A stretch of DNA of 64,000 bases. It comes from Gammaproteobacteria bacterium (lineage in GTDB: Bacteria > Pseudomonadota > Gammaproteobacteria > Ga0077536). A model generated the notes under the pieces. The model was given only the letters and a program-made list of their open reading frames with translations. It made no database searches and had not been told where the DNA came from. Where the stretch lies: contig JAJFJQ010000015.1 in NCBI GenBank assembly GCA_021773835.1, forward strand, positions 62,001-126,000, read 5' to 3'. Positions 26,662 to 35,532 of the stretch are shown here, piece by piece (positions within the stretch are counted from its first letter, which is position 1; each line of letters opens with the position of its first letter). Made by a program: the position numbers and the translations under genes.

Positions 26662-26707
26662 CATCCCATCGGATTCAACCGCTTAAATCCTTAAGGTTAA
26701 ATCCAAG

Positions 26708-27841
26708 CTAAAGTTGGTAAACCTCAGCGACACTATCGCCAAGTAAGTTGTTACGCGCGGCTTCCGATAAAGGTGCGACGAGTTCCTCTAACTCTTCCAT
26801 ATAATTGCCGGGATGATCGAAATGTGGGTAGTCGGTCGCCCAGAAAAAGCGATCGTTGCCAACGTAGTCAATAATATGCGCGAGCGCACGCTCGTCGGGA
26901 TCACCCGAAATCCAACATTGGCGTTTGAAATATGTGCTCGGTTTTTCTTTAAGCGGAACCTCGGCCCCTAGGGAGGTTGCGTAGGTTGTGTCCATTCGAT
27001 CGAGGGCGGCGCCAATCCAACCAGCACCAGACTCCAGTACAACGATTTTAATCCGCGGGAAACGGTCGAATAATCCCCACTGAAATAAACCATAGAATGC
27101 CTGCTGCGGCCCTTGCATGCCCAGTGCGTTTTGCATCCAACCCGCCTTACCCATCCCACTAAAGCGTTGGTAGGTTCGGATCTTTGGGTGCTCGGCCATC
27201 GGATGAATCGCAACCGGTACTTGCATCTCCTCGGCCTTGGCCCAAAAAGCATCGTGATCAGGGTGGGCATGTGGGATCCGCGTCAGCGTATAGGGCGCGA
27301 GAAACGCTCCTTTTGCACCCGCCCGCACCGCGCGTTCTAGTTCCGTTGCCGCTGCATCCGGATCCGCCAGCGAAATATGTGCTGCCGCGATCAATCGACC
27401 GTCGGAGTCCGAGCAGAAGTCACAAATCCAACGGTTGTAGGCACGTGCGTAGGCGAGCGACAGTTGCGGATCGTCGAGTTCACATTCCCAGGTTAATCCG
27501 AGGCTCGGATATAAGATCGCTTTGGCAATGCCTCCTTGATCTAGCAGAGAGACGCGCTCTTTTGGTTCCATAGACCCGAATGGCGCGTAGCCGGGATACG
27601 GTCGATCGCTCATCTCGGCCAACTCCTCGGCGCTTTTACCCATTGCACCCAAGCGCGTGAGGATCGCTACGTCGAAAAATTGAGACCGCTTGCCGCCTAG
27701 TTCTAGATATTCTTTACCGTCGTGCACGCGCAGGCGTAGAGCACGATCGCGATAGGCGGGATCGATGTAACGTTCCCAAGTGTCTGCTGGTTCGAGAATA
27801 TGCCCATCCGCATCGACAATGTTGGTGTGATGTAACGTCAT
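26708..27841 (-). CDS. Amidohydrolase-2 family protein (decarboxylase-like)
   Basis: A metal-dependent TIM-barrel protein of 377 residues in the amidohydrolase-2 family, which contains non-oxidative decarboxylases (resorcylate, carboxyvanillate, ACMSD) and ring hydrolases. Visible are the N-terminal metal-site strand DADGHILEP, IHPMAEH in the middle, and WATDYPHFDHP with the late Asp. It is the last of four leftward genes after an alcohol dehydrogenase and a ring-hydroxylating dioxygenase alpha/beta pair. It may therefore decarboxylate or hydrolyse a product of the dioxygenase. The reaction is inferred from family and context. Confidence 0.82.
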   Translation of the reverse strand: MTLHHTNIVDADGHILEPADTWERYIDPAYRDRALRLRVHDGKEYLELGGKRSQFFDVAILTRLGAMGKSAEELAEMSDRPYPGYAPFGSMEPKERVSLLDQGGIAKAILYPSLGLTWECELDDPQLSLAYARAYNRWICDFCSDSDGRLIAAAHISLADPDAAATELERAVRAGAKGAFLAPYTLTRIPHAHPDHDAFWAKAEEMQVPVAIHPMAEHPKIRTYQRFSGMGKAGWMQNALGMQGPQQAFYGLFQWGLFDRFPRIKIVVLESGAGWIGAALDRMDTTYATSLGAEVPLKEKPSTYFKRQCWISGDPDERALAHIIDYVGNDRFFWATDYPHFDHPGNYMEELEELVAPLSEAARNNLLGDSVAEVYQL

Positions 27842-27858
27842 TTAATTATGGGAGATCA

Positions 27859-28401
27859 CTAAAGAAATATACCGAGGCTCTGCACGGGCAACGTTGCATG
27901 TGACAAAATCACCTCGCGCCGTCGTAAGCGCAACCCGCCGCTTGAGCGGCGCAGGATATCATGTCGTTCTGCAGCGAGTATCGTATGCTCGCTCACATCA
28001 CCACGTCCGTAATATACAAGTATGTTTGATGTCGCATTGATCGTAGTGCTGTCGGGGGCTGTCGTGCGCAGATTACCGATTAGACGCCGCGTGCGAGTAG
28101 GCGGATCTTCGCCCCAAGCGCTCTTTGTCGCGAGGCGCGAAATCCGCATTTTCATCGACGCAATGTCCTCTTTCATATGCCAGGCGTCCGGCTGCAGAGG
28201 GTCTTCCGTGCGATGCCGCGTTTGCCGGATCGGCACCTCATAACTGATGTCTTCGCTCAGTAAGCCGAGCCAATCCTCCATGCGATTGTCGTCGAGCAAG
28301 GCTGCCTCATGCACGAGAAATTGATAACACTCGAACCACAAGGCCATCGCCGCGCCGTCGTTCACAGCCGACCCCGCTCCACCACCGGGTGCTTCGCTCA
28401 T
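27859..28401 (-). CDS. Aromatic-ring-hydroxylating dioxygenase, beta (small) subunit
   Basis: A 180-residue SnoaL/NTF2-like structural subunit of a Rieske dioxygenase. The FECYQFLVHEAALLDD segment and the YEVPIRQTR strand are typical, as is a C-terminal RREVILSHA strand. It carries no metal ligands. Its ATG overlaps the stop of the alpha subunit gene by one base (TGATG), so the two are translationally coupled and expected in an alpha3beta3 complex. The N-terminal Gly/Ala-rich stretch is probably disordered. Confidence 0.88.
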   Translation of the reverse strand: MSEAPGGGAGSAVNDGAAMALWFECYQFLVHEAALLDDNRMEDWLGLLSEDISYEVPIRQTRHRTEDPLQPDAWHMKEDIASMKMRISRLATKSAWGEDPPTRTRRLIGNLRTTAPDSTTINATSNILVYYGRGDVSEHTILAAERHDILRRSSGGLRLRRREVILSHATLPVQSLGIFL

Positions 28402-29780
28402 CAGGCCAACTTCCGCGGCGCCGGAATCAACTCCGGGTAGGCATCATCGCGCAGGAAGCGCACCCATTGTCGAAACGTGTAACGATAGGCGTTCTCCTCG
28501 TAGCGATGCGAGGTCGCCGCTCCCGGACCCGGCCAATCTTCGATTTGCTCCGCCGTGCCAATCGCAAATCCGGATTGGTAATTTAACTTCATCGAGCGTC
28601 CAATGACGCTACTACTCGTACGGTTGATGCCGTGTCCAGCCAATCCGTCATCCTGATCGAACACACCACCACTACCGAAGGTCCGAATTGCAATGAGGTG
28701 CGATTTCTCGCGGAACTCCGCCGACGCACTGGCCGGTATGAGGTTCCAAACCCACGCCTCCATGCGGCCATCGCCGCGTGGCAACCACATTCGGATCTGC
28801 GCTAAGGGCACCGCCGGGATCTTCGGATCAACGGTGATTGGGAACACGAGATAAGAGAAATTCGGAAACAGCGTACCAACTAGCACGCGGCTACGCTTCA
28901 TGAGGTCAATTTGGAAGTCATCGAGATGCTTTGTACTGTAGCGCGCGATCATTTCTGCCGGATATCCCCAATAGGCGATCTCATCAGACGGGGCGATGGA
29001 AATCGTGATGTTGTGCCCATGTCCAGTGATGATGTGATGGCCGAGGATGTTCGCCGCCGGCGGTACTGCCAACGCACCGATCTCAAATAACGATCGGTGT
29101 AGGGTGATGAGGTGGTAGTCGTCGCCAAAACCGTCGAAGCCGGCCTTCCAAGTCGTTGGCCAAGTCGCTCGTTGCGGCGGTCCTAAAACTTCTAAGTCAT
29201 CGAATAAACCGAAAAAAATATCGAGATAATATGCGGCATCGCCCATGTACTCTGCCAATGATGGTGCATCGGGATCAAGACAAGCGAAGTACAAACCACG
29301 ATATTGCTCTAACCGCGTAACCGCTAACAGCCCCCATTCCCCTCGATCGATCCCGCCAAGTACGTCGTCGATCGCAGGTGCCGTGGTCAACTCCCCGGTA
29401 TTCGCGTAGGTCCATCCATGATAGGGGCATTGAAATGCCTTGCTGTTACCACGCTCGACGGTGCAGATTTGATTGCCGCGATGCCGACAAGCGTTGAACA
29501 AAAGTCGGATCTCGCCGTCACTACTGCGGATAAATATAAACGAATCCTCGCCGATGTAGCGGATAACGTGGTCACCGGGTTCCGGGATCTCCGACACGTG
29601 TCCAATAAAACTCCAAACTCGCGGGAACAAACGTTCGCGTTCTAAAGCGTAGAGTTCCGGGTCATTACCAAACACCCAGGCTGGCACGAGGCCGTCGTTT
29701 AGGTCGGTTTCGACACCTGATAGTCGCTGCTCGAGTTCCGCGGACACGGACCGTGTACGTAGGATATTGAGTTCTGCCAT
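28401..29780 (-). CDS. Aromatic-ring-hydroxylating dioxygenase, alpha (large) subunit
   Basis: Catalytic subunit of a Rieske non-heme iron oxygenase, which adds O2 to an aromatic or related ring. From the ATG at 29780 it has 459 residues. The Rieske cluster ligands are Cys98/His100 and Cys118/His121 (CRHRG and CPYHGW). The mononuclear iron site is DDYHLITLH with His223 and His228, and a late Asp lies in DQDDG. The ATG at 29780 begins the conserved N-terminus; 43 upstream codons would overlap the alcohol dehydrogenase end and are ignored. No reductase or ferredoxin is in the operon. Confidence 0.92.
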   Translation of the reverse strand: MAELNILRTRSVSAELEQRLSGVETDLNDGLVPAWVFGNDPELYALERERLFPRVWSFIGHVSEIPEPGDHVIRYIGEDSFIFIRSSDGEIRLLFNACRHRGNQICTVERGNSKAFQCPYHGWTYANTGELTTAPAIDDVLGGIDRGEWGLLAVTRLEQYRGLYFACLDPDAPSLAEYMGDAAYYLDIFFGLFDDLEVLGPPQRATWPTTWKAGFDGFGDDYHLITLHRSLFEIGALAVPPAANILGHHIITGHGHNITISIAPSDEIAYWGYPAEMIARYSTKHLDDFQIDLMKRSRVLVGTLFPNFSYLVFPITVDPKIPAVPLAQIRMWLPRGDGRMEAWVWNLIPASASAEFREKSHLIAIRTFGSGGVFDQDDGLAGHGINRTSSSVIGRSMKLNYQSGFAIGTAEQIEDWPGPGAATSHRYEENAYRYTFRQWVRFLRDDAYPELIPAPRKLA

Positions 29781-29802
29781 GGTCGACCTCGCCAAATAGC
29801 CT

Positions 29803-30903
29803 TTAGTCTTCGAATAGGATCGCAGCGCGCGTATATTGATGCGTTTCGAGATCCGAGAACGCTTGGTTGATACCCTCGAGCGGATAGAAACGATCCGTAA
29901 TACGGTCAAACGGTAATTCGTTCATCATCATCAGGTCAACGAAGCGCGGTATGTCGCGGCGCGGCACAATCGAGCCGCCGTTGGTTCCAGTGATTATTTT
30001 CTCGTTGATCAACCCACGAAGCGGCACACTGTACTCGATATCACCACGCATGATACCGATGGCGCAGACCGTGCCACCGTTGCGGGTAGCAGCAATGCCG
30101 GTCTCCATTGTCGATGGCGCACCGACCGCATCGTAGAAGAAATCAACCCCAGCGCCGCTAGGGCTTAAGCGAATGATGTCTTCAACAACATCAGGTCCGG
30201 CGACGATCACATCGGTAGCGGCGCCTAAGCTAAGCGCGGTGTCTAATTTTGAGGGGACGTTATCGATTGCTATCACCCGCTTCGCGCGTAGGGCACGCGC
30301 GCCAAGCATCGTCGCAATACCAACACCGCCAGCACCCAGTACCGCAACGACTGCGCCCGGCTCGACCGGCGCTCGAATCATCGAAGCACCGAGGCCTGTT
30401 GAGATACCGCAGGCCAGGCCTGCGATCTTTTCCAATTCGACATCACGCCGAACTTTGATCGCACCAGCGGCTGGTACAACCGCATATTCGGCGAACGACG
30501 ATTGGCAGAAAAAACTGTTGATGCGCTGCCCATCGCGTTCTAGGCGAGGCGTTCCGTCCGGCATCACGCCGGAGAAGGCGACCTCGAACCATCGATCGCA
30601 CACCGACAACGCGCCGCGATCGCATTGGGGACAAGCGTTGCATGGCATGACAATGGAACATACAACCGGATCACCCACGGAGAATGCCGTAACGCCCGGC
30701 CCTACTTTGTCGACATAACCGCAGCCTTCATGACCAAGCACGACGGGCTTTGGTACGTCGAAATTTCCCCGCATCACAGACAGATCGGTGTGGCAGATCC
30801 CAGCCGCGACGATGCGCACTCGCAATTCGTGGGAACCAGGCTCCGGCATATCGATTTCTTGGATCTCAAGGCTGTCGATCGCCGTGCAGACTGCCGCCTT
30901 CAT
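29803..30903 (-). CDS. Zinc-dependent medium-chain alcohol dehydrogenase
   Basis: NAD(P)-linked oxidation of an alcohol, perhaps a benzyl-type alcohol or diol from the dioxygenase. The 366 residues show catalytic-zinc motifs GICHTD and GHEGCG, the four-Cys structural zinc loop CNACPQCDRGALSVC, and the cofactor loop VLGAGGVGIAT followed by DNVPSK, the Asp suggesting NAD preference. It is the first gene of the leftward operon adh-dioxygenase alpha-beta-amidohydrolase (23 bp to the alpha gene). A 174-bp divergent promoter region separates it from the FAD monooxygenase gene. Confidence 0.92.
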   Translation of the reverse strand: MKAAVCTAIDSLEIQEIDMPEPGSHELRVRIVAAGICHTDLSVMRGNFDVPKPVVLGHEGCGYVDKVGPGVTAFSVGDPVVCSIVMPCNACPQCDRGALSVCDRWFEVAFSGVMPDGTPRLERDGQRINSFFCQSSFAEYAVVPAAGAIKVRRDVELEKIAGLACGISTGLGASMIRAPVEPGAVVAVLGAGGVGIATMLGARALRAKRVIAIDNVPSKLDTALSLGAATDVIVAGPDVVEDIIRLSPSGAGVDFFYDAVGAPSTMETGIAATRNGGTVCAIGIMRGDIEYSVPLRGLINEKIITGTNGGSIVPRRDIPRFVDLMMMNELPFDRITDRFYPLEGINQAFSDLETHQYTRAAILFED

Positions 30904-31077
30904 CCGATGCCCTCGCCCCGTAACGCTGTTCGCTTTGTCACCATTATGCCGCCAGTTTGCTTGTGTGCATACGTAGAACTAGTATGCCTAAACACAGCGA
31001 CGAAGAAGCGTATGGAATGAACAATGATTGCGCTGCAACAACGCGATGACCAGGGATAAACAGCGACGCTCCAAGCA

Positions 31078-32232
31078 ATGAACCCTGATGCTCGGATCGC
31101 AATTATCGGCGCGGGCCTCGGCGGCTTAGTTGCCGGTGCACTACTCCAGCAGCGCGGTTACCGCGTCCGAATATTCGAGCAGGCCCCCGAGTTTGCCCGC
31201 CTCGGTGCCGGTATCAACCTCAGTCCAAATGTAATGAAAGTGCTCGGCGAGATCGGTGTCTCGGATCGCCTGTTAGACATTGGGATCCGACCTCGCTCCT
31301 GGGTCAGTCGTGACTTAACGACCGGTGAGATCTTATTTGACTATCGAATGCGTGATGTCGTTGAGACAAAATTCGGCGCACCCTATATCACCATTCACCG
31401 CGGCGACTTTCATGCCGTGCTAACTGAAGCGGTCGCTCCTGGAACAATTGAATTCGGCAAGCGTTTGCGCGGCTTTGAACAGCAAGCCGGCAACGTGCGC
31501 CTCGATTTCGACGGCCACCCGAGTGTGGATGTTGACTTCGTGATCGGCGCCGACGGCATTAATTCTATGGTGCGCGAAACCCTGCTCGGTCCGGAATTAC
31601 CAATCTACACAGGCTATGTTGCACATCGTTCAATCTTTCCCATGAGTCGCCTCGACGGTATGGAGGTCGACGACTTTTGTAAATGGTGGTCGGACGATGC
31701 GCACGGCGACCGTCATATCGTCGTCTATTTACTGGACAAAGCCGCTGAAGAGATCTACTTCGTCACCGGGGTACCGCAAGCGGATTGGGATCACGGCTTG
31801 TCATTCGTTGATACCGATATGGAGGAATTTCGCGGACACTTTGCTGGATTTCACGAAAACGTGATCCGCCTCGTCGAAGCGTGTCCAACTGCCACAACGT
31901 GGCCGATTTTCGAACGCGAACCGCTCACGCTGTGGAGTCGCGGCCAAGTCGTGTTACTTGGCGACGCTTGCCATCCGATGAAACCCCATATGGCACAAGG
32001 CGCTGCCATCGCGATCGAAGACGCGGCGATCCTTGTGCGCTGTCTGGAACATTGTGGCGACGCTCTGGGCGCCGCGTTGACACTTTATGAAAACAGTCGC
32101 AAAGCGCGCGCCTCACATGTCCAAAAACATTCCCATGCAAATAAATGGTTGCGTGCACCAATGGACCCGAGTTGGGTATTTGGTTATGACGCGCTAACCC
32201 AAGAACTCGGCGTTCCGGCGGGAACGCCGTAA
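31078..32232 (+). CDS. FAD-dependent aromatic monooxygenase (salicylate hydroxylase-like)
   Basis: A class A flavoprotein hydroxylase of 384 residues. It has the dinucleotide-binding motif GAGLGGLVAG at the N-terminus with Glu in FEQ, the DG motif GADGINSMVR, and the GD motif LLGDACHPMKPHMAQG. It probably hydroxylates, and possibly decarboxylates, a phenolic acid using NAD(P)H. It heads a rightward pair with the molybdenum hydroxylase large subunit (65 bp gap) and is divergent from the dioxygenase operon, which suggests one catabolic unit. Confidence 0.9.
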   Translation: MNPDARIAIIGAGLGGLVAGALLQQRGYRVRIFEQAPEFARLGAGINLSPNVMKVLGEIGVSDRLLDIGIRPRSWVSRDLTTGEILFDYRMRDVVETKFGAPYITIHRGDFHAVLTEAVAPGTIEFGKRLRGFEQQAGNVRLDFDGHPSVDVDFVIGADGINSMVRETLLGPELPIYTGYVAHRSIFPMSRLDGMEVDDFCKWWSDDAHGDRHIVVYLLDKAAEEIYFVTGVPQADWDHGLSFVDTDMEEFRGHFAGFHENVIRLVEACPTATTWPIFEREPLTLWSRGQVVLLGDACHPMKPHMAQGAAIAIEDAAILVRCLEHCGDALGAALTLYENSRKARASHVQKHSHANKWLRAPMDPSWVFGYDALTQELGVPAGTP

Positions 32233-32297
32233 CGAGCCCAAACGTCGGGACGCGCGCTAGTACGCGAAAAATAGTCCGAATAAATAGAGATAACGAC

Positions 32298-34661
32298 ATG
32301 TCCAAATCCGACGTCGCAGAAATTACCCCCAAGGTCATCGGTCAATCGATCCTGCGCAAGGAAGACGCAAGCTTACTTGCGGGGCGCGGAGAATACGTTG
32401 CCGACATCATTTTGCCTGGCATGTTGCACGCGGCCTTTGTGCGCTCGCCATTTGCCCACGCAAAAATCACGAACATTGATTTGAGCGCCGCCAGCGCAGT
32501 TCCAGGGGTCGAACTCGTGTGGAGCGGCAGCGACGTTAAACCGCTTTGCGAGGGACTGTTGGGAACGCTAGAACTCGACAATTTCACCTCAACCTTGCAG
32601 CCATTGATTGCGGACGCTGAGGTCCGCTTCGTCGGGGAAATCGTGGCTGTGGTGGTCGCGAGCAGTCGTCGCCTGGCTGAAGATGCGGCCGGAGTCGTCG
32701 ACGTCGACTACGAAGAGCTGCCAATCGTTGCCAACATTGACGAGGCGCGCAAGGCCGAAAACCTCGCAAATGATCAAGTACCGGGTAACATTATTCACGC
32801 CGCCACACGCGTCGGTGATGACCTCGCCGATGCACTCGCCAGCGCAGCAGTCGTAGAGCACGGTAAATTTTATAATAACCGGATCAGTGCAGCACCGATG
32901 GAGACGCGTGGCTGCGTTGCGCGGCACGAGTGGACTAGCGGTCTGTTAACGTTTTGGTCGTCGACACAAATGCCTGGGCTGTTTCGTACACTCATCGCGA
33001 CGACCTTGCAGATCCTTGAACAGACAATCGAGATCCGCAATCCGCAAGTCGGCGGTGGATTTGGTCAGAAGGCGCATTTATTTCCGGAAGAATTGATCGT
33101 TTGTCTCTTATCTCGTGATATGGCGAGACCGGTTTCATGGATTGAGGATCGGCAGGAACATCTCCTCGCCGCGACCCATGCTAAAGACCAAGTCAACGAC
33201 ATGACCATGGCCTTCGACCGCGACGGCCGTATATTAGCGATTCAGAATCGATCGACGACCGATAGCGGCGCCTACAATAATTTGCCGTGGAGCGCGGCAA
33301 TTGAGTCGACCGTGGGCACCGCAAGTATTACCGGCGCTTATAAGATCCCACTCGCACACGCCGAATGCGCTGAAGTTGCCACCAATAAATGTCCCATCGG
33401 GGCCTACCGCGGCGTTGGTTGGACGGCCGGACAGACGGCTCGGGAAACACTATTGGATCGCGCAGCGCGCAAACTCGATCTGTCGCCGTTTGAAATCCGC
33501 CGGCGTAACGTCATCGGCGAAGCGGATTTCCCGTATACAAATGCGACAAAATTAATGGTCCGCGAAGGTACCTTTTTCGAAACCGTGAACGTGCTTGAAC
33601 GGATGGTGGATTACAATGCATTTCGTGAACGTCAAAAGGCGTCCCGCGCCGACGGTAAGTACCTCGGTCTCGGTGTCAGCGTATTTAATGAACTGTCCGG
33701 GATCGGCACACGGGCCTTGCATTACATCGACCTGCCGACCGCAACACATGACACCACGACAGTTCGGATCGACCCGACCGGTACGGTGACGGTCACGACC
33801 TCGCTAACCTCCCAAGGTCAAGGACACGCGACGACCTTCGCGCAGGTGGCAGCCGATGCGTTTGGCATCTCGATCGACAAAGTCGTGGTCCGCGCAGACA
33901 GTACGGCAAATGCCTGGGGTATGGGGGCTTGGGCCAGCCGCGCTGCGGTTATTGGCGCAGGTTCTATTGGCCGCGCCGCGGACGTCGTGCGAGCCAAGAT
34001 CAAACAGGTAGCCGGTCATATGCTCGAAGTCTCACCCGAAGACATCGTGCTTGAAAACGATCAAGTTCATGTTGCCGGCGTCCCAAGCAAGAGTATGTCT
34101 TTCGCCGATGTCGCCGGTGCGATCTATTTCGCGGAATCCGCTCACCCGCCAAACTTTGATCCCACATTGGAAGCGACAGCAGCATTTGATCCAGCGGAGA
34201 TCGTTTTAGCCAACGGCGGCCACGCAGCGATCGTAGAGGTCGATATCGAAACCGGGATCGTGCGCGTTGAAAAGGTATTCGCGGTTGAAGATTGTGGGCA
34301 AATGATCAACCCAATGATCGTCGAAGGTCAGATCCGAGGAGGCGTTGGCCAAGCGATCGGTTCGTGCTTGCTGGAAGAGATCGTCCATGACGAGCGCGCG
34401 CAGATCGTCAGCACTACCTATATGGATTACCTATTATCGACTTCGATGGATGTTCCGGATATCGAGATCGAGCATCTAATGACCCCTTCCAACTTGGTAC
34501 CCGGCGGAATCAAAGGCATGGGAGAGTCGGCGATGATTTCCGCGCCCGCTGCAGTCGTCGGCGCAGTCAATGATGCACTGGCCTGCCTCGATGTATCCAT
34601 CGAACGCTTTCCGATCTCGCCACAACGAGTGTTCGCTGCACTTGCCGCCCGTAGGGCTTGA
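32298..34661 (+). CDS. Molybdenum hydroxylase large subunit (xanthine dehydrogenase / CoxL family)
   Basis: Molybdopterin-cytosine-dinucleotide-binding catalytic subunit, 787 residues, which hydroxylates an aldehyde or N-heterocycle with water. Seen are the N-terminal hammerhead domain (about 12-125), VGGGFGQK for cofactor binding, the GAYRGVG loop in place of the CO-dehydrogenase AYRCSF loop, and the C-terminal active-site Glu in KGMGESA. CO dehydrogenase activity is therefore unlikely. The FAD (CoxM) and 2Fe-2S (CoxS) subunits are absent nearby. It follows the FAD monooxygenase and is convergent with a methyltransferase gene. Confidence 0.9.
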   Translation: MSKSDVAEITPKVIGQSILRKEDASLLAGRGEYVADIILPGMLHAAFVRSPFAHAKITNIDLSAASAVPGVELVWSGSDVKPLCEGLLGTLELDNFTSTLQPLIADAEVRFVGEIVAVVVASSRRLAEDAAGVVDVDYEELPIVANIDEARKAENLANDQVPGNIIHAATRVGDDLADALASAAVVEHGKFYNNRISAAPMETRGCVARHEWTSGLLTFWSSTQMPGLFRTLIATTLQILEQTIEIRNPQVGGGFGQKAHLFPEELIVCLLSRDMARPVSWIEDRQEHLLAATHAKDQVNDMTMAFDRDGRILAIQNRSTTDSGAYNNLPWSAAIESTVGTASITGAYKIPLAHAECAEVATNKCPIGAYRGVGWTAGQTARETLLDRAARKLDLSPFEIRRRNVIGEADFPYTNATKLMVREGTFFETVNVLERMVDYNAFRERQKASRADGKYLGLGVSVFNELSGIGTRALHYIDLPTATHDTTTVRIDPTGTVTVTTSLTSQGQGHATTFAQVAADAFGISIDKVVVRADSTANAWGMGAWASRAAVIGAGSIGRAADVVRAKIKQVAGHMLEVSPEDIVLENDQVHVAGVPSKSMSFADVAGAIYFAESAHPPNFDPTLEATAAFDPAEIVLANGGHAAIVEVDIETGIVRVEKVFAVEDCGQMINPMIVEGQIRGGVGQAIGSCLLEEIVHDERAQIVSTTYMDYLLSTSMDVPDIEIEHLMTPSNLVPGGIKGMGESAMISAPAAVVGAVNDALACLDVSIERFPISPQRVFAALAARRA

Positions 34662-34714
34662 TTTTTTAGTCCACACTGCAAAGACCACACCCACCTTACA
34701 CACTGCGGCAAAGG

Positions 34715-35470
34715 TCAAGCGAGTCGCCCGAAGCGCAAAGCCAAATCCCAGCTCAAGCTCCGTCGCGAAGTCGCCTCGCCCCATAACGGGACGACGCGCG
34801 CAGCCAATAACGCCACGGGATCGGCACCGCGCGCTTCCTTGTAGCGCTGCACTGCAGACCAAGAGCCTATGTAGCCGAGTATCCCCGCGAGATCCCAATT
34901 CACTTTAATGGCAAACGCCGGCGTATCGAGGTCGATGAATGGAAACGGGATCGATCGATATTGATCGTCTACCCAACGACGCTCATTTGGCCAGTACGGT
35001 CCGACTACATCGGCGTAAAACCAACGTATTGCAGCGTCGATGTCGGGGCCAAGTTGGGGCGACACCGACAAAAAGCTATAGGTCCAGGCGGCGATGTGCC
35101 CAGTCGGCTTCAGCACTCGTCGCACCTCGGCATAGAAAGGCTCAAAGTCGAACCAGTGCAGAGCCTGTCCGATCGTGACGAGGTCAACCGTATGATCCGC
35201 GAGTGGCATTGCTTCAGCCACGGCTTGCACATATTGCACTGAAGTATCACGCGGTGCATTTCCAAGCTGAGCACCGCTTTGATCCGACGCCACGACGGTA
35301 CCCGCGTGACGCCGCAGCGCCTCCGCCGCTTGACCGCTACCGGTTGCGCAATCCCAAATGGTCGCGTCATTTGGCAGCGTCGTGGTCAAGAAGTCATATA
35401 AGTGATCGGGATACTCAGGTCGGTACTGTTTGTAGGATTTCGACTGGGTCGAAAAATAATCCTTTCGCAT
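34715..35470 (-). CDS. Class I SAM-dependent methyltransferase
   Basis: A 251-residue methyltransferase of the methyltransf_11 type. The N-terminal YFSTQSKSYKQYRPEYP is characteristic of a broad family of unknown substrate. Motif I is WDCATGSGQAAE with the acidic DQSGAQL after it. IGQALHWFDFEPFYAE is a further hallmark. It lies 62 bp downstream of the molybdopterin oxidoreductase on the same strand. It may be co-transcribed with it. Confidence 0.85.
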   Translation of the reverse strand: MRKDYFSTQSKSYKQYRPEYPDHLYDFLTTTLPNDATIWDCATGSGQAAEALRRHAGTVVASDQSGAQLGNAPRDTSVQYVQAVAEAMPLADHTVDLVTIGQALHWFDFEPFYAEVRRVLKPTGHIAAWTYSFLSVSPQLGPDIDAAIRWFYADVVGPYWPNERRWVDDQYRSIPFPFIDLDTPAFAIKVNWDLAGILGYIGSWSAVQRYKEARGADPVALLAARVVPLWGEATSRRSLSWDLALRFGRLA

Positions 35471-35532
35471 ACGAAAATATAATGACGTCGATCGAAAGCA
35501 GCGCTGCTGGCCGATTCAACTCGCTTCGCGAT

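Noticed and set aside
32298-34661. CO dehydrogenase large subunit
   Set aside because: The loop reads AYRGVG, not the AYRCSF of form I CO dehydrogenase, and CoxM/CoxS are missing.
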